From assembly GCF_004327355.1 (NCBI RefSeq), contig NZ_QJUM01000011.1, positions 1-64,000 on the forward strand: 64,000 nucleotides of DNA. Direction: 5' to 3'. Origin of the DNA: Phytopseudomonas dryadis (GTDB taxonomy: Bacteria > Pseudomonadota > Gammaproteobacteria > Pseudomonadales > Pseudomonadaceae). A program made the translations under genes and the position numbers. This document shows, one piece after another, positions 21,781-31,794 of the stretch. Numbering within the stretch: the first letter of the stretch is position 1; each line of letters starts with the position of its first letter. The notes beneath the pieces were generated by a model, which made no database searches, was not told the DNA's origin, and saw only the letters and a program-made list of their open reading frames with translations.

Positions 21781-22551
21781 ATGAACGATCCGCGCAAGAA
21801 CGACGGCAGCGAACCCACCACCCACTTCGGCTTCCAGGACGTCCCGGAAAGCCAGAAGGCGGAGAAGGTCGCCGAAGTGTTCCACTCGGTGGCCGCCAAG
21901 TACGACCTGATGAACGACCTGCTCTCCGGCGGCATGCACCGGCTGTGGAAGCGCTTCACCATCGAGCTGTCCGGCGTGCGCAACGGCAACCGTGTGCTGG
22001 ACATCGCCGGCGGCACCGGCGACCTGGCCCGGCAGTTCTCGCGTCTGGTCGGCGAAAGCGGCGAAGTGGTGCTGGCCGATATCAACGAATCCATGCTCAA
22101 GGTCGGCCGCGACCGCCTGCTCGACCGCGGCGTGGCCGGCAATGTCCGCTTCGTCCAGGCCGATGCGGAAAAACTGCCGTTCCCGGACAATCATTTCGAT
22201 TGCGTGACCATCGCCTTCGGCCTGCGCAACGTCACCCACAAGGACGCCGCCATCGCCTCCATGCTGCGCGTGCTCAAGCCCGGTGGCCGCCTGCTGGTGC
22301 TGGAGTTCTCCAAGCCCAGGAGCAACCTGCTGTCCAAGGTCTACGACACCTATTCGTTCAACTTCATGCCGCTGATGGGCAAGCTGATCACCAATGACGC
22401 CGACAGCTACCGCTATCTGGCCGAATCGATCCGCATGCACCCGGATCAGGACACGCTCAAGGCGATGATGCAGGCCGCCGGCTTCGACCGCGTGACCTAC
22501 CACAACATGACCGGCGGCATCGTTGCCCTGCACCGCGGCATCAAGCCCTGA
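21781..22551 (+). CDS. ubiE: Ubiquinone/menaquinone C-methyltransferase UbiE
   Basis: A 256-aa SAM-dependent methyltransferase that C-methylates the benzoquinol ring in ubiquinone synthesis. The UbiE signature [18 protein letters not shown] is near residue 41. SAM motif I is [15 protein letters not shown] (near residue 73), and [17 protein letters not shown] matches the second PROSITE pattern. The stop overlaps the ubiJ start (TGATG). It heads the ubiE-ubiJ-ubiB operon. Confidence 0.97.
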   Translation: MNDPRKNDGSEPTTHFGFQDVPESQKAEKVAEVFHSVAAKYDLMNDLLSGGMHRLWKRFTIELSGVRNGNRVLDIAGGTGDLARQFSRLVGESGEVVLADINESMLKVGRDRLLDRGVAGNVRFVQADAEKLPFPDNHFDCVTIAFGLRNVTHKDAAIASMLRVLKPGGRLLVLEFSKPRSNLLSKVYDTYSFNFMPLMGKLITNDADSYRYLAESIRMHPDQDTLKAMMQAAGFDRVTYHNMTGGIVALHRGIKP

Positions 22552-23168
22552 TGCTGAGCCAGGCCCTGTTCGCCAGTGCCGAGCGCGGCCTCAACCGCGT
22601 ACTCGCCCTGGACAGCACCGCACTGGCGCGCCTGGCGCGCCTGGGCGGCCGGGTGATCGCGGTGGACTGTCCGGCACCGGCCGTGCAGTTGTACATCCTG
22701 GCCGATGGCTCAGGACTGCGCCTGGCCGGCCAGTGGGCCGGCGAGATCGACTGCCGCCTGCGCGCGCCGGCCAGCAGCCTGCTGCGCCTGGCCCTGGCCA
22801 GGGACAAACAGGCCGTGCTGCACGGCCCCGAGGTGCACCTCGATGGCGACAGCGGCGTGCTGCTGGAACTGGCCGGCATCCTCCAGGATCTCGACCTGGA
22901 CTGGGAATACCAGCTGGCGCGCTGGCTCGGCCCAGTGGCCAGCCCGCTGCTCGCCGGCCATCTGCGCAGCAGCACCGTCTGGGCCAGCCGCAGCGTCGAC
23001 AGCCTGCGCCTGAGCCTGGCCGATTACCTCAGCGAAGAATCACGCAGCCTGGTCGGCCAGCGCGAAGCCGATGCCCGCTTCGCCGAGCTGGATCGACTCA
23101 AGCTCGCCCTCGACCGTCTCGACGCGCGCATCGAGCGCCTCGCCCAACGCCATAAGCCCATCGCATGA
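22551..23168 (+). CDS. ubiJ: Ubiquinone biosynthesis accessory factor UbiJ
   Basis: A 205-aa accessory protein with an N-terminal SCP2 lipid-binding domain (residues ~15-115, containing [20 protein letters not shown]). The helical C-terminus is charged. UbiJ helps assemble or supply lipid intermediates to the cytosolic Ubi complex. Start and stop overlap ubiE and ubiB by 1 and 4 bp, which indicates translational coupling. Gene order and length match the family. Confidence 0.92.
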   Translation: MLSQALFASAERGLNRVLALDSTALARLARLGGRVIAVDCPAPAVQLYILADGSGLRLAGQWAGEIDCRLRAPASSLLRLALARDKQAVLHGPEVHLDGDSGVLLELAGILQDLDLDWEYQLARWLGPVASPLLAGHLRSSTVWASRSVDSLRLSLADYLSEESRSLVGQREADARFAELDRLKLALDRLDARIERLAQRHKPIA

Positions 23169-24772
23169 AGCTGCTCGCCGTCCGTCGCCTGTTGCGCATC
23201 CTGCGCGTCGTCATCCGCTACCGCCTGGATGACCTGCTGTTCGCCCTGCCCCTGCCGTTCTGGCTACGCGCGCCACGGGTGCTGCTGCCGTGGCGCTGGC
23301 TGCCGCGCCGGGCCTCGCCGCTGAACCGCGGCGAACGCCTGCGCCTGGCACTGGAAGAGCTAGGGCCGATCTTCATCAAGTTCGGCCAGTTGCTGTCCAC
23401 TCGCCGTGACCTGCTGCCGCCGGATATCGCCGATGAGCTGACCCACCTGCAGGATCGCGTACCACCGTTCGACCCGGCCCAGTCCCTGGCGCTGATCGAG
23501 GCCCAGCTCGGGGTCAGGGTCGGCGAAGCCTTCGCCCGCTTCGACACCGAGCCCCTGGCCTCGGCCTCGGTCGCCCAGGTGCACGCCGCGCAGCTGAAGA
23601 GCGGCGAGGACGTGGTGGTCAAGGTGGTCCGCCCGGGCCTCAAGCCGGTGATCAAGGCCGACATGGCCTGGCTGTTCCTGCTCGCCAAGCTGGCCGAACG
23701 CGCCTCCGCCGAAGCCCGCCGCCTGCACCCGGTGGACGTGGTCAGCGATTACGAGAAGACCATCTACGACGAGCTCGACCTGCTGCGCGAGGCGGCCAAC
23801 GCCAGCCAGTTGCGGCGCAACTTCGAGGGTTCGCCACTGCTCTACGTGCCGCAGGTGTACTGGGACTGGTGCCGGCCCAAGGTGCTGGTGATGGAGCGCA
23901 TCTACGGCATCCAGGTCACCGACCTGGCGACCCTGGCCGACCAGCGCACCGACATGAAACTGCTGGCCGAACGCGGCGTGGAAATCTTCTTCACCCAGGT
24001 CTTCACCCACAGTTTCTTCCACGCCGACATGCACCCCGGCAACATCTTCGTCAGCACCCGCCAGCCGTGGAACCCGCAGTACATCGCCATCGACTGCGGC
24101 ATCATCGGCAGCCTCACCCCCGAGGACCAGGACTACCTGGCGCGCAACCTGGTGGCCTTCTTCAAGCGCGACTACCGCAAGGTGGCGCAATTGCACATCG
24201 ACTCCGGCTGGGTGCCGCAGGAAACCCAGGTCAACGATTTCGAGGCGGCGATCCGCACCGTCTGCGAGCCGATCTTCGAGCGCCCGCTCAAGGACATCTC
24301 CTTCGGCCTGCTGCTGATGCGCCTGTTCCAGACCGCGCGGCGCTTCAACATGGAGATCCAGCCGCAGCTGGTGCTGTTGCAGAAGACCCTGCTCAATATC
24401 GAAGGCCTGGGCCGCCAGCTGTACCCCGACCTCGACCTGTGGAGCACCGCCCAGCCGTTCCTCGAGCGCTGGATGCGCGAGCGGGTCAGCCCGCGCAACC
24501 TGCTGCACAACCTGCAGAGCCAGGTCGAGCAGGTGCCGCACCTGGCCAACATGACCCGCAGCCTGCTCGAGCGCATGGCCCAGCCCCATGCCGACGACCC
24601 GCCACCGCCCTGGCGCGAGCGCGACGGCTGGGCGCTGCGCCTGATCGGCGCGGCACTGATCGGCGGCGGCGTGGTGCTGGCCCTGGGCGTCGCCAGCCTG
24701 AGCGAACCGAGCCTGGCCTGGCCGGCCTGGCTGATGAGCGCCTGCGGCCTGTACCTGATCCTGCGCCGATAG
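23165..24772 (+). CDS. ubiB: Ubiquinone biosynthesis regulatory protein kinase UbiB
   Basis: A 535-aa atypical (ADCK/ABC1) kinase-like ATPase needed for ubiquinone synthesis. It has the family KxGQ element as [18 protein letters not shown] (near residue 76). The alanine-rich loop replacing the glycine loop is [19 protein letters not shown] carries the VAVK-type lysine, and the catalytic segment is [10 protein letters not shown] with the metal-binding IDCGIIG. Two C-terminal transmembrane helices (residues ~495-535) anchor it. A perfect 10-bp hairpin follows at 24772-24793. Confidence 0.96.
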   Translation: MKLLAVRRLLRILRVVIRYRLDDLLFALPLPFWLRAPRVLLPWRWLPRRASPLNRGERLRLALEELGPIFIKFGQLLSTRRDLLPPDIADELTHLQDRVPPFDPAQSLALIEAQLGVRVGEAFARFDTEPLASASVAQVHAAQLKSGEDVVVKVVRPGLKPVIKADMAWLFLLAKLAERASAEARRLHPVDVVSDYEKTIYDELDLLREAANASQLRRNFEGSPLLYVPQVYWDWCRPKVLVMERIYGIQVTDLATLADQRTDMKLLAERGVEIFFTQVFTHSFFHADMHPGNIFVSTRQPWNPQYIAIDCGIIGSLTPEDQDYLARNLVAFFKRDYRKVAQLHIDSGWVPQETQVNDFEAAIRTVCEPIFERPLKDISFGLLLMRLFQTARRFNMEIQPQLVLLQKTLLNIEGLGRQLYPDLDLWSTAQPFLERWMRERVSPRNLLHNLQSQVEQVPHLANMTRSLLERMAQPHADDPPPPWRERDGWALRLIGAALIGGGVVLALGVASLSEPSLAWPAWLMSACGLYLILRR

Positions 24773-24793
24773 CCAGCCAGGGTCCTGGCTGGC
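24772..24793 (+). terminator. Hairpin after ubiB
   Basis: GCCAGCCAGG and CCTGGCTGGC form a perfect 10-bp stem around a 2-nt loop, directly at the ubiB stop codon. No T run follows, so it may be an mRNA 3' stabiliser or a weak terminator ahead of hisI. Confidence 0.5.
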
Positions 24794-24846
24794 ACACTTG
24801 ACCCGAGACCTGACGCCGCCGAGGGCGTCGCGAATACGGAATAGCG

Positions 24847-25248
24847 ATGAACGACTGGCTAGATGCAATCAACTGGAACGAGGACGGCCTGGTGCCGGCC
24901 ATCGCCCAGGATCACCGGACAGGCCGCGTGCTGATGATGGCCTGGATGAACCGAGAGGCCCTGAGCCTCACCGCCACCGAGCAGCGCGCCATCTACTGGT
25001 CGCGCTCGCGTGGCAGACTGTGGCGCAAGGGCGAAGAGTCCGGGCATGTACAGAAACTGCACGAACTGCGCCTGGACTGCGACGCCGACGTGGTCATCCT
25101 GATGGTCGAGCAGATCGGCGGCATCGCCTGCCACACCGGCCGGGAAAGCTGCTTCTACCGGGTCTTCGACAACGGCGCCTGGAAAGTCGTCGATGCCGTT
25201 CTGAAAGATCCGCACACCATCTATGCCCCGGAACATCGCCATGACTGA
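24847..25248 (+). CDS. hisI: Phosphoribosyl-AMP cyclohydrolase
   Basis: A 133-aa monofunctional HisI that opens the purine ring of phosphoribosyl-AMP in histidine synthesis. The signatures are [20 protein letters not shown], the metal-binding DCDADVV, and the [11 protein letters not shown] cysteine/histidine cluster. In pseudomonads HisI and HisE are separate proteins, as here. hisE starts 8 bp before the hisI stop. Confidence 0.97.
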   Translation: MNDWLDAINWNEDGLVPAIAQDHRTGRVLMMAWMNREALSLTATEQRAIYWSRSRGRLWRKGEESGHVQKLHELRLDCDADVVILMVEQIGGIACHTGRESCFYRVFDNGAWKVVDAVLKDPHTIYAPEHRHD

Positions 25249-25582
25249 TACGCTCAAGCGTCTGGCCGAGGTACTGGAGTCGCGCAAGGGCGCGGCGCCG
25301 GACAGCTCCTACGTGGCCAGCCTGTACCACAAGGGTCTGAACAAGATCCTGGAAAAGGTCGGCGAAGAATCGGTGGAAACCATTCTCGCCGCCAAGGATG
25401 CAGCCGCCAGCGGCGACTGCAGCGACCTGATCTACGAAACCGCCGACCTGTGGTTCCACAGCCTGGTCATGCTGGCCGCGCTCGACCAGCATCCGCAGGC
25501 GGTGCTCGACGAGCTGGATCGGCGTTTCGGACTCTCCGGGCACGCGGAAAAGGCCGCGCGCACGGACGACAGCAACCAATAG
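25241..25582 (+). CDS. hisE: Phosphoribosyl-ATP pyrophosphatase
   Basis: A 113-aa all-alpha MazG-like NTP pyrophosphohydrolase that removes pyrophosphate from phosphoribosyl-ATP. The helical metal-binding motif is [13 protein letters not shown] followed by [14 protein letters not shown], with the EExxE and ExxD residues intact. The ATG at 25241 overlaps the hisI end. Six more codons are open upstream but lie inside hisI. Confidence 0.96.
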   Translation: MTDTLKRLAEVLESRKGAAPDSSYVASLYHKGLNKILEKVGEESVETILAAKDAAASGDCSDLIYETADLWFHSLVMLAALDQHPQAVLDELDRRFGLSGHAEKAARTDDSNQ

Positions 25583-25605
25583 AGACTCTGACGAGGACAG
25601 CAAAC

Positions 25606-25863
25606 ATGGGCATTTTCGATTGGAAACACTGGGTAGTCATCCTTATCGTCGTGGTGCTGGTGTTCGGCACCAAGAAGCTCAAGAACCTCGGCTCCGACCT
25701 GGGTGAAACCATCAAGGGTTTCCGCAAGGCGATGAACGAGGAAGAAGGCAAGCCGGCCGAGCCGCAGGCGCAGCAACCGCATCAGCAACAGGCGCCGCTG
25801 AACCAGCCGCACACCGTCGAGGGCCAGGCCAGCAAGGTCGAAGAGCCGGTTCGCAAGGACTGA
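25606..25863 (+). CDS. tatA: Sec-independent protein translocase TatA
   Basis: An 85-aa pore-forming Tat subunit. The N-terminal helix is [20 protein letters not shown], followed by the [14 protein letters not shown] hinge and amphipathic helix and a Gln/Pro/Glu-rich soluble tail. It is first of tatABC, 23 bp after hisE. Confidence 0.96.
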   Translation: MGIFDWKHWVVILIVVVLVFGTKKLKNLGSDLGETIKGFRKAMNEEEGKPAEPQAQQPHQQQAPLNQPHTVEGQASKVEEPVRKD

Positions 25864-25872
25864 GGAACAGCC

Positions 25873-26238
25873 ATGTTCGGTATCAGTTTCAGCGAGCTGC
25901 TGCTGGTGGGGCTGATCGCCCTGCTGGTGCTCGGCCCCGAGCGCCTGCCCGGCGCCGCGCGCACCGCCGGCCTGTGGATCGGCCGCCTCAAACGCAGCTT
26001 CCACGCCATCAAGTCCGAGGTCGAGCGCGAGCTCGGCGCCGACGAGATACGCCGCCAGCTGCATAACGAGCGCATCCTCGACCTGGAGCGGGAAATGAAA
26101 GCGGTGAAGCACGATATCCTGCCGCCGAACACGCCGTCGCAGACCGCCAACACGCCGCCAGCCGAGCCCGCTGCCGAGCCTGACATGCCGCAGCCAACGC
26201 CCCCCGCCGCCAGCCAGGACAAGACGCACCAGCCATGA
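25873..26238 (+). CDS. tatB: Sec-independent protein translocase TatB
   Basis: A 121-aa subunit that binds twin-arginine precursors with TatC. The N-terminal helix [26 protein letters not shown] has the conserved Glu and the GPxxLP hinge. The amphipathic helix and a Pro/Ala-rich tail follow. It overlaps tatC by 4 bp. Confidence 0.96.
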   Translation: MFGISFSELLLVGLIALLVLGPERLPGAARTAGLWIGRLKRSFHAIKSEVERELGADEIRRQLHNERILDLEREMKAVKHDILPPNTPSQTANTPPAEPAAEPDMPQPTPPAASQDKTHQP

Positions 26239-27023
26239 GTCGATTACCCGACAACGACCAGGAAATGCCGCTGGTTTCCCACCTCACCGAACTGCGCACG
26301 CGCCTGCTGCGTTGCGTGGCGGCCGTCTTCCTGATCTTCGCCGGTCTGTTCTACTTCGCGCAGAAGATCTACACCCTGGTCTCCGCGCCGCTGCGCCAGT
26401 ACCTGCCGGAAGGCGCGACGATGATCGCCACCGATGTGGCCTCGCCGTTCCTCACGCCGTTCAAGCTGACCATGATCGTCGCCGTGTTCCTGGCCATGCC
26501 GGTGATCCTGCATCAGGTCTGGGGCTTCATCGCGCCAGGGCTGTACAAGCACGAGAAGCGCATCGCCATCCCGCTGCTGGTCTCCAGCATCGTGCTGTTC
26601 TACGGCGGCATGGCCTTCGCCTACTTCCTGGTGTTCCCGATCATCTTCCACTTCTTCGCCAGCGTGACCCCCGAAGGCGTGTCGATGATGACCGACATCG
26701 CCAGCTACCTCGATTTCGTCATGACCCTGTTCTTCGCCTTCGGCGTGGCCTTCGAGATTCCCGTGGCCGTGGTGCTGCTGATCTGGATCGGCGTGGTCGA
26801 CGTCGAGTACCTGCGCAAGATCCGCCCCTACGTGATCATCGGCTGCTTCGTGGTCGGCATGATCCTGACACCGCCGGACATCTTCTCCCAGACCCTGCTG
26901 GCAGTGCCCATGTGGCTGCTGTTCGAGCTGGGCATCCTCGCCGGCAGCCTGATCCGCAAGCGTCGCGGCGAACCCGAGGATGAGGAAACCCCGGCCGACC
27001 AGCCGCCCAGCACCCAGTCATGA
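26235..27023 (+). CDS. tatC: Sec-independent protein translocase TatC
   Basis: A 262-aa six-helix membrane protein, the twin-arginine signal receptor. The N-terminus carries [15 protein letters not shown] with the conserved LxExR-type element. Further signatures are [14 protein letters not shown] [15 protein letters not shown] and [11 protein letters not shown], with the conserved Glu. It overlaps tatB and rsmE by 4 bp each. Confidence 0.97.
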   Translation: MSRLPDNDQEMPLVSHLTELRTRLLRCVAAVFLIFAGLFYFAQKIYTLVSAPLRQYLPEGATMIATDVASPFLTPFKLTMIVAVFLAMPVILHQVWGFIAPGLYKHEKRIAIPLLVSSIVLFYGGMAFAYFLVFPIIFHFFASVTPEGVSMMTDIASYLDFVMTLFFAFGVAFEIPVAVVLLIWIGVVDVEYLRKIRPYVIIGCFVVGMILTPPDIFSQTLLAVPMWLLFELGILAGSLIRKRRGEPEDEETPADQPPSTQS

Positions 27024-27727
27024 ACCTGCTGCTGCTCGAGGACGGCGATTTCATCGCCGCCGACCGGGTGCGCCTGAGCGGGCGCCGCCTGACCCATCTG
27101 CACGAGGTGCACCGCGCCGAACACGGCGACACCCTGCGGGTCGGCCGCCTTGGTGGCGACATGGGCCGGGGCCGGCTGCTGCAGCTGGATGCCGACAGCG
27201 CCGAACTGCAGGTCGGCTTCGACCAGCCGCCGCCGGCCAAGCTGCCGGTCACCCTGCTGCTGGCCCTGCCGCGGCCGAAGATGCTCCGCCGCGTGCTGCA
27301 GAGCGTCGCCGCCATGGGCGTGCCGCGGCTGATCCTGCTCAACAGCTACCGGGTGGAGAAAAGTTTCTGGCAGACCCCCTTTCTCGAACCCGCGGCGATC
27401 CGCGAACAACTGATCCTGGGCCTGGAACAGGCGCGCGACACGCGGCTGCCCGAGGTGATCATCGAGAAACGCTTCAAGCCCTTCGTCGAAGACCGTCTGC
27501 CGCAACTGGCCAGCGGCAGCCTGGGACTGGTCGGCCACCCGGGCGACCATCCCGCCTGCCCGCGCGCCGTGGAGCAGCCGGTGACCCTGGCCATCGGCCC
27601 GGAAGGCGGCTGGATTCCCTACGAAGTGGACAAGCTGGCCGAGGCCGGCCTGCAGCCGGTACAGCTCGGCGAACGCATCCTGCGCGTGGAGACGGCGGTG
27701 ACCGCCCTGCTCGCCCGCCTGTTCTGA
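27020..27727 (+). CDS. rsmE: 16S rRNA (uracil(1498)-N3)-methyltransferase
   Basis: A 235-aa SPOUT-class methyltransferase that modifies U1498 of 16S rRNA. An N-terminal PUA-like beta domain ([15 protein letters not shown]) is followed by the SPOUT core. The SAM-binding knot is LAIGPEGGW and the C-terminal signature is [16 protein letters not shown]. It is translationally coupled to tatC, an order conserved in Pseudomonas. Confidence 0.95.
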   Translation: MNLLLLEDGDFIAADRVRLSGRRLTHLHEVHRAEHGDTLRVGRLGGDMGRGRLLQLDADSAELQVGFDQPPPAKLPVTLLLALPRPKMLRRVLQSVAAMGVPRLILLNSYRVEKSFWQTPFLEPAAIREQLILGLEQARDTRLPEVIIEKRFKPFVEDRLPQLASGSLGLVGHPGDHPACPRAVEQPVTLAIGPEGGWIPYEVDKLAEAGLQPVQLGERILRVETAVTALLARLF

Positions 27728-27769
27728 GCAGAACCCCGGGTTACGGCGCGTGGCCAGCCCCGATGCACT

Positions 27770-27860
27770 GTAGGAGCCCCGCCCCCGGGGCGATAACGAT
27801 AGCGGCCATCCTGCGAAACCGCGGCGTGGCCACCATTCGCCGCGGGGGCGCGGCGCCTAC
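27770..27860. repeat. REP-like inverted pair, family B; gap 27728-28076
   Basis: The left half is GTAGGAGCCCCGCCCCCGGG and the right half is CGCGGGGGCGCGGCGCCTAC. Together with the family A repeat at 27924-27994 it fills most of the 349-bp gap between rsmE and the acyltransferase. The last ~80 bp before 28077 are left for the acyltransferase promoter. No gene is seen. Confidence 0.85.
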
Positions 27861-27923
27861 GAGAAACCGCTTCATGCCCTGCGAATGCCACATCGACCAC
27901 AGCGGCGACCGATTCGAATACCC

Positions 27924-27994
27924 GTAGCCTGGCGTTGAGCGCAGCGATACCCAGGGGCGTTTTCCCGGGTGTCGCGGCGCTCGACCCGGGCTAC
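27924..27994. repeat. Family A inverted repeat
   Basis: It begins GTAGCCTGGCGTTGAGCGCAG and ends GCTCGACCCGGGCTAC. It lies 64 bp after a family B pair and upstream of the acyltransferase gene. Confidence 0.85.
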
Positions 27995-28076
27995 CCGAAA
28001 TGAGGGATGGCGTCGCGATTTGGCGCCGGCGCCGCTCCTGCCTATGATGGGCGCTCCGCGCCCACAAGGAGCTGCC

Positions 28077-28973
28077 ATGCGCCGTCTGCTCACCGGCATC
28101 AGCGTCACCCTCTTGCTGCTGCTCAACACCCTGATTTTGATCGGCCCGATGCTGCTGATCGCCCTGGGCAAGTTCATCCTGCCGGGCAAGGCATTGAAGG
28201 CCGCCAGCTCACGGGGGGTGATGTGGGTCGCCGAGTTCTGGGCCGAGAACTGCAAGCGCGTGTTCGCCGCCCTGACCCCCACCGACTGGGATATCCGGGG
28301 CGGCGGCCAGCTCAGCCGCGAGCGTTCCTACCTGGTGATCAGCAACCACCAGTCGTGGGTCGACATCCCCGCCCTGGTGCAGGCGTTCAACCGCAAGACG
28401 CCCTACTTCAAGTTCTTCCTCAAGCAGCAACTGATCTGGGTGCCGTTCCTCGGCCTGGCCTTCTGGGCCCTGGACTACCCGTTCATGAAGCGCTATTCCA
28501 AGGCCTTCCTGCAGAAGAACCCGCACCTGAAGGGCCAGGATCTGCTGATCACCCGGCGCGCCTGCGAGAAATTCAAGGAGCTGCCGGTTACCGTGGTCAA
28601 TTACCTCGAAGGCACCCGCTTCACCCCGGCCAAGCAGGCCCAGCAGGGTTCGCCCTACCAGCACCTGCTCAAGCCCAAGGCCGGCGGCGTGGCCTTCGTC
28701 CTCGCCGCCCTGGGCGAACAGCTCGATGCGGTGCTGGATGTCACCGTGGTCTATCCGGGTGCGCACAAGCCGGGCTTCTGGGACCTGATCAGCGGCCAGG
28801 TGCCGCGGGTGATCGTCGACATCCACACCCGCGAACTGGACCCGGCGCTGTGGCAGGGCGACTACGAGAACGACCCCGAATTCCGCCAGTACCTGCAGGG
28901 CTGGGTCAGCGACCTGTGGCAGGAGAAGGATCGACGCATCGCCCAGCTCAGGGACGAGTCGCCGGCGGTCTGA
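28077..28973 (+). CDS. Acyltransferase, YihG/PlsC type
   Basis: A 298-aa membrane acyltransferase of the 1-acylglycerol-3-phosphate family (YihG branch). After an N-terminal transmembrane helix, the catalytic HxxxxD box is NHQSWVD (near residue 87). The substrate-binding box is YLEGTRFTP (near residue 180). It is expected to transfer an acyl chain to a lysophospholipid-type acceptor in the inner membrane. The ATG at 28077 follows AAGGAG. The gene is convergent with the DmpA-type gene, with a single base between stop codons. Confidence 0.88.
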   Translation: MRRLLTGISVTLLLLLNTLILIGPMLLIALGKFILPGKALKAASSRGVMWVAEFWAENCKRVFAALTPTDWDIRGGGQLSRERSYLVISNHQSWVDIPALVQAFNRKTPYFKFFLKQQLIWVPFLGLAFWALDYPFMKRYSKAFLQKNPHLKGQDLLITRRACEKFKELPVTVVNYLEGTRFTPAKQAQQGSPYQHLLKPKAGGVAFVLAALGEQLDAVLDVTVVYPGAHKPGFWDLISGQVPRVIVDIHTRELDPALWQGDYENDPEFRQYLQGWVSDLWQEKDRRIAQLRDESPAV

Positions 28974-28974
28974 C

Positions 28975-30066
28975 TCAGCCGGCGGCCATCGCCGCCAGCA
29001 GGCGCTCGCCGTCGAGCGCCGGGCACAGGCCGGCCGGCTTGTGCATCGGCGCCGCCTCGGCGGCCAGCATGGCGTTGAGCACCGCTTCGTCGGTGCCCTG
29101 CACGGCGGCCAGGTAGAAGGCGTCGAAGCATTCGTCGTTGAGGTAGTCGAGTTGCTGGCGGCTGGCGGACAGCTGCGGCAGCGGGCGCGGGTTGGCGACA
29201 CTGAAGGCGAGGAAGATGTCGCCGGAGTTGTTGCCGCCCGGGGTGCCGGCCAGGCCGATGCCCAGACCGGCCCGCCGGGCCAGGCGCCGCAACTGGTGCG
29301 GCAGCATCGGCGCATCGGTGGCGATGACCACCACGATGGAGCCGCGCTCGCGCTCCAGGCCGGCCGGCAACGGCTCGCCCAGGCGCTGGCCGACCGGCAC
29401 GCCGAGCACCCGGAACCAGTCGCGCAGGCCATGGTTGGCCTGCACCAGCACGCCGACGGTGTAGGTCTCGCCATCCACCTCGACGCGCCGTGACGCGGTG
29501 CCGGTGCCGCCCTTGAAGCCGTAGCAGATCATGCCGTTGCCGCCGCCGACGTTGCCCTCGGCGATGACGCCGTCCCGCGCCGCGTCCACCGCCGCGCGAG
29601 CATCGGCTTCGCTGACGTGCAGACCGTTGATGTCGTTGATCACCCCGTCGTAGGTCTCGGCGACCACCGGCATGGCCCACAGGTGGTGGTCGCGCCAGGC
29701 CGCCGCGTAGTGCTCGATCATCCAGCGCGTGGCCGCCTGGTGGACGATGCCGACGCTGTGGGAGTTGGTCAGGCACAGCGGGCCGACGAAGTAGCCGCCG
29801 TCCTCGATCCAGTGGGTACCGGTCATCTCGCCATTGCCGTTGAGGGCGGAGAATCCCGCCCACACCGGCTGCGGCTCGGGCGCGTAGCCACGGGGCAGGA
29901 TCGCGGTGACCCCGGTCTGGATGCGCCGCCCCGTGGCCGACTCGCCGGTGAGCGTGCGGTAGCCGACCCGGACGCCGGGCACGTCGGTGATGGCATTGCA
30001 GGGACCCGGCTGGCCGGGAAAGGCCAGGCCGAGGGCACGGGCGCGGAGTTTAGCCATGGGAGTCAT
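28975..30066 (-). CDS. DmpA-family (P1/S58) aminopeptidase, beta-peptidyl aminopeptidase-like
   Basis: A 363-aa N-terminal-nucleophile hydrolase precursor. The family cleaves itself before a serine. Here G242-S243 in RGSIVVVIATDAP lines up with Gly249-Ser250 of Ochrobactrum DmpA. At the same offset of seven, N211 (VLVQANHG) and Y139 (VAETYDG) match DmpA Asn218 and Tyr146. Relatives release D-amino acids or beta-amino acids from the N-terminus of small peptides and amides. No signal peptide is present. The gene is last in the ABC operon and overlaps the permease end. ATG 30057 is an alternative start. Substrate unproven. Confidence 0.9.
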   Translation of the reverse strand: MTPMAKLRARALGLAFPGQPGPCNAITDVPGVRVGYRTLTGESATGRRIQTGVTAILPRGYAPEPQPVWAGFSALNGNGEMTGTHWIEDGGYFVGPLCLTNSHSVGIVHQAATRWMIEHYAAAWRDHHLWAMPVVAETYDGVINDINGLHVSEADARAAVDAARDGVIAEGNVGGGNGMICYGFKGGTGTASRRVEVDGETYTVGVLVQANHGLRDWFRVLGVPVGQRLGEPLPAGLERERGSIVVVIATDAPMLPHQLRRLARRAGLGIGLAGTPGGNNSGDIFLAFSVANPRPLPQLSASRQQLDYLNDECFDAFYLAAVQGTDEAVLNAMLAAEAAPMHKPAGLCPALDGERLLAAMAAG

Positions 30067-30910
30067 CCTGGGTCGATGCGGGTTTGCGGTTGCGCAGGTA
30101 CAGGCCGAGGGCGGCGATCAGCAGCGAGGCGAGCAACAGCAGGGTGGCGATGGCATTGATCTCGGGCTTGATGCCGCGGCGGATCATGCCGTAGATGAAG
30201 ACCGGCAGCGTGGTCGAGTCGACCCCGGCGATGAAGTAGGTGATCACCAGGTCGTCCATGGAGATGATGAACGCCAGCAGCGCGCCGCCGACCACCCCGG
30301 GGAGGATCTGCGGCAGGGTGATGCGGCGGAAGGTGACCCAGGCCGAGGCGCCCAGGTCGGCCGAGGCTTCCTCCAGGCGCGTGTCCATGCCGGCCAGGCG
30401 GGCGCTGACGATGAGGAACACGTAGCTGATCAGGAAGGTGCAGTGGCCGATGACGATCGACAGCGTGCCCAGCGGCATGCCGACGCCGACGAAGAAGATC
30501 AGCAGGGCGATGCCGAGGACGATGTCCGGCATCAGCATCGGCATGAACAGCAGCAGCCGGTAGAAACCGCGCAGGCGGAAGCGGTAGCGCGCCAGGGCCA
30601 GGGCGGTGAGCGTGCCGATCAGCGTGGAGATCGCCGTGGTGCACAGGGCCACCACCAGGCTGGTGCGCAGCGAGGCCAGCAACTGGTCGGTGGACTCGAC
30701 GTACAGGGCGTTCTCGCTGAGGCTGTTGGACAGGCCGAACAGCGAGCGGTACCAGTCCAGCGTGGCGCCGCTCCAGATCATCATGTTGATCGGGTTGGCG
30801 TTGAACGAGTAGACGACGATGAGCACGATGGGCAGGTAGAGGAACACGAACAGCGCCAGGCTGTAGCCGCCCAGCAGGCGGCGGCCGAGGCGCTCGAGCA
30901 GGGGCTTCAT
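30050..30910 (-). CDS. ABC transporter permease, PotC/PotI type
   Basis: A 286-aa inner-membrane permease of the spermidine/putrescine class. Six hydrophobic helices are visible. The ATPase-contacting EAA loop reads EEASADLGASAWVTFRRITLP. It starts MKPLLERLGRRLLGGYSL. The larger open frame that includes it begins in another gene. It overlaps the upstream permease by 4 bp (ATGA) and the downstream peptidase by up to 17 bp, so the operon is tightly packed. Confidence 0.93.
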   Translation of the reverse strand: MKPLLERLGRRLLGGYSLALFVFLYLPIVLIVVYSFNANPINMMIWSGATLDWYRSLFGLSNSLSENALYVESTDQLLASLRTSLVVALCTTAISTLIGTLTALALARYRFRLRGFYRLLLFMPMLMPDIVLGIALLIFFVGVGMPLGTLSIVIGHCTFLISYVFLIVSARLAGMDTRLEEASADLGASAWVTFRRITLPQILPGVVGGALLAFIISMDDLVITYFIAGVDSTTLPVFIYGMIRRGIKPEINAIATLLLLASLLIAALGLYLRNRKPASTQDDSHG

Positions 30911-31794
30911 GCGCGCACCTCGCGCTTTTCCGAACGGCCCAGGGCGAACACGTAGAGCATCAGGCAGACCAGTACCGCGGCCATGAGCAGCATCGCCAGG
31001 GCGGCGCCGAACGGCCAGTTGCGCGCGGCGAGGAACTGCTGTTCGACCAGGTTGCCGATCATCAGCACCCGGGCGCCGCCGAGCAGCGACGGCACGATGA
31101 AATTCCCCAGGCTGGGAATGAAGACGATGATCGAACCGGCCGCGATGCCCGGCAGGGTCAACGGCAGGATCACCCTGCAGAAGCTCTGCCAGCGGCTGGC
31201 GCCCAGATCGGCCGAGGCTTCCAGCAGGCGCCGGTCGAGTTTCTCGACGCTGGCGTAGAGGGGCATGAACATGAACGGGATGAAGATGTAGGTCATGCCG
31301 ATCAGCACTGCCGTTTCGCTGTAGATCAGATCCAGCGGCCGGTCGCTGAGCCCCAGCCCCTGCAGGGCGCTGTTGATGAAGCCGCTGGGACGCAGGATCA
31401 GCACCCAGGCATAGAGCCGCACGATCAGGCTGGTGAAGAACGGCAGGGTGATCAGGAACAGGCAGAAGTTGCGCATCCGCGGCGGCTGCCGCGCCACCCA
31501 GAAGGCCGCCGGGTAGCACAGCGCCAGGGTCAGCAGCACGGTGATCGCCGCCAGCTTGAACGAGCGCAGGATGATCGCCAGGTACACCGGGTCGAAGTCC
31601 TCCTGGCTGCCATCGGCCCAGCCCAGCACGCGGCCGAAGTTGTCCGGGTACAAGGTCCATTCCACACCGCCGTAGAGCCCGGGCTCGAGCAGGCTGTAGA
31701 CGGCCATGATCGCCAGCGGGGCGAGGAAGAACACGCCGATGATGACGCTCGCCGGGCTGAGCAGGGCGAGCAGACGCAGGTATTGGCCAGGCAT
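30907..31794 (-). CDS. ABC transporter permease, PotB/PotH type
   Basis: A 295-aa permease, partner of the PotC-like subunit. Six membrane segments are seen, and the EAA loop is LEASADLGASRWQSFCRVILP. It contains the large periplasmic loop after the first helix that is typical of PotB. The ATG at 31794 shares one base with the stop of the ATPase gene. Confidence 0.93.
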   Translation of the reverse strand: MPGQYLRLLALLSPASVIIGVFFLAPLAIMAVYSLLEPGLYGGVEWTLYPDNFGRVLGWADGSQEDFDPVYLAIILRSFKLAAITVLLTLALCYPAAFWVARQPPRMRNFCLFLITLPFFTSLIVRLYAWVLILRPSGFINSALQGLGLSDRPLDLIYSETAVLIGMTYIFIPFMFMPLYASVEKLDRRLLEASADLGASRWQSFCRVILPLTLPGIAAGSIIVFIPSLGNFIVPSLLGGARVLMIGNLVEQQFLAARNWPFGAALAMLLMAAVLVCLMLYVFALGRSEKREVRA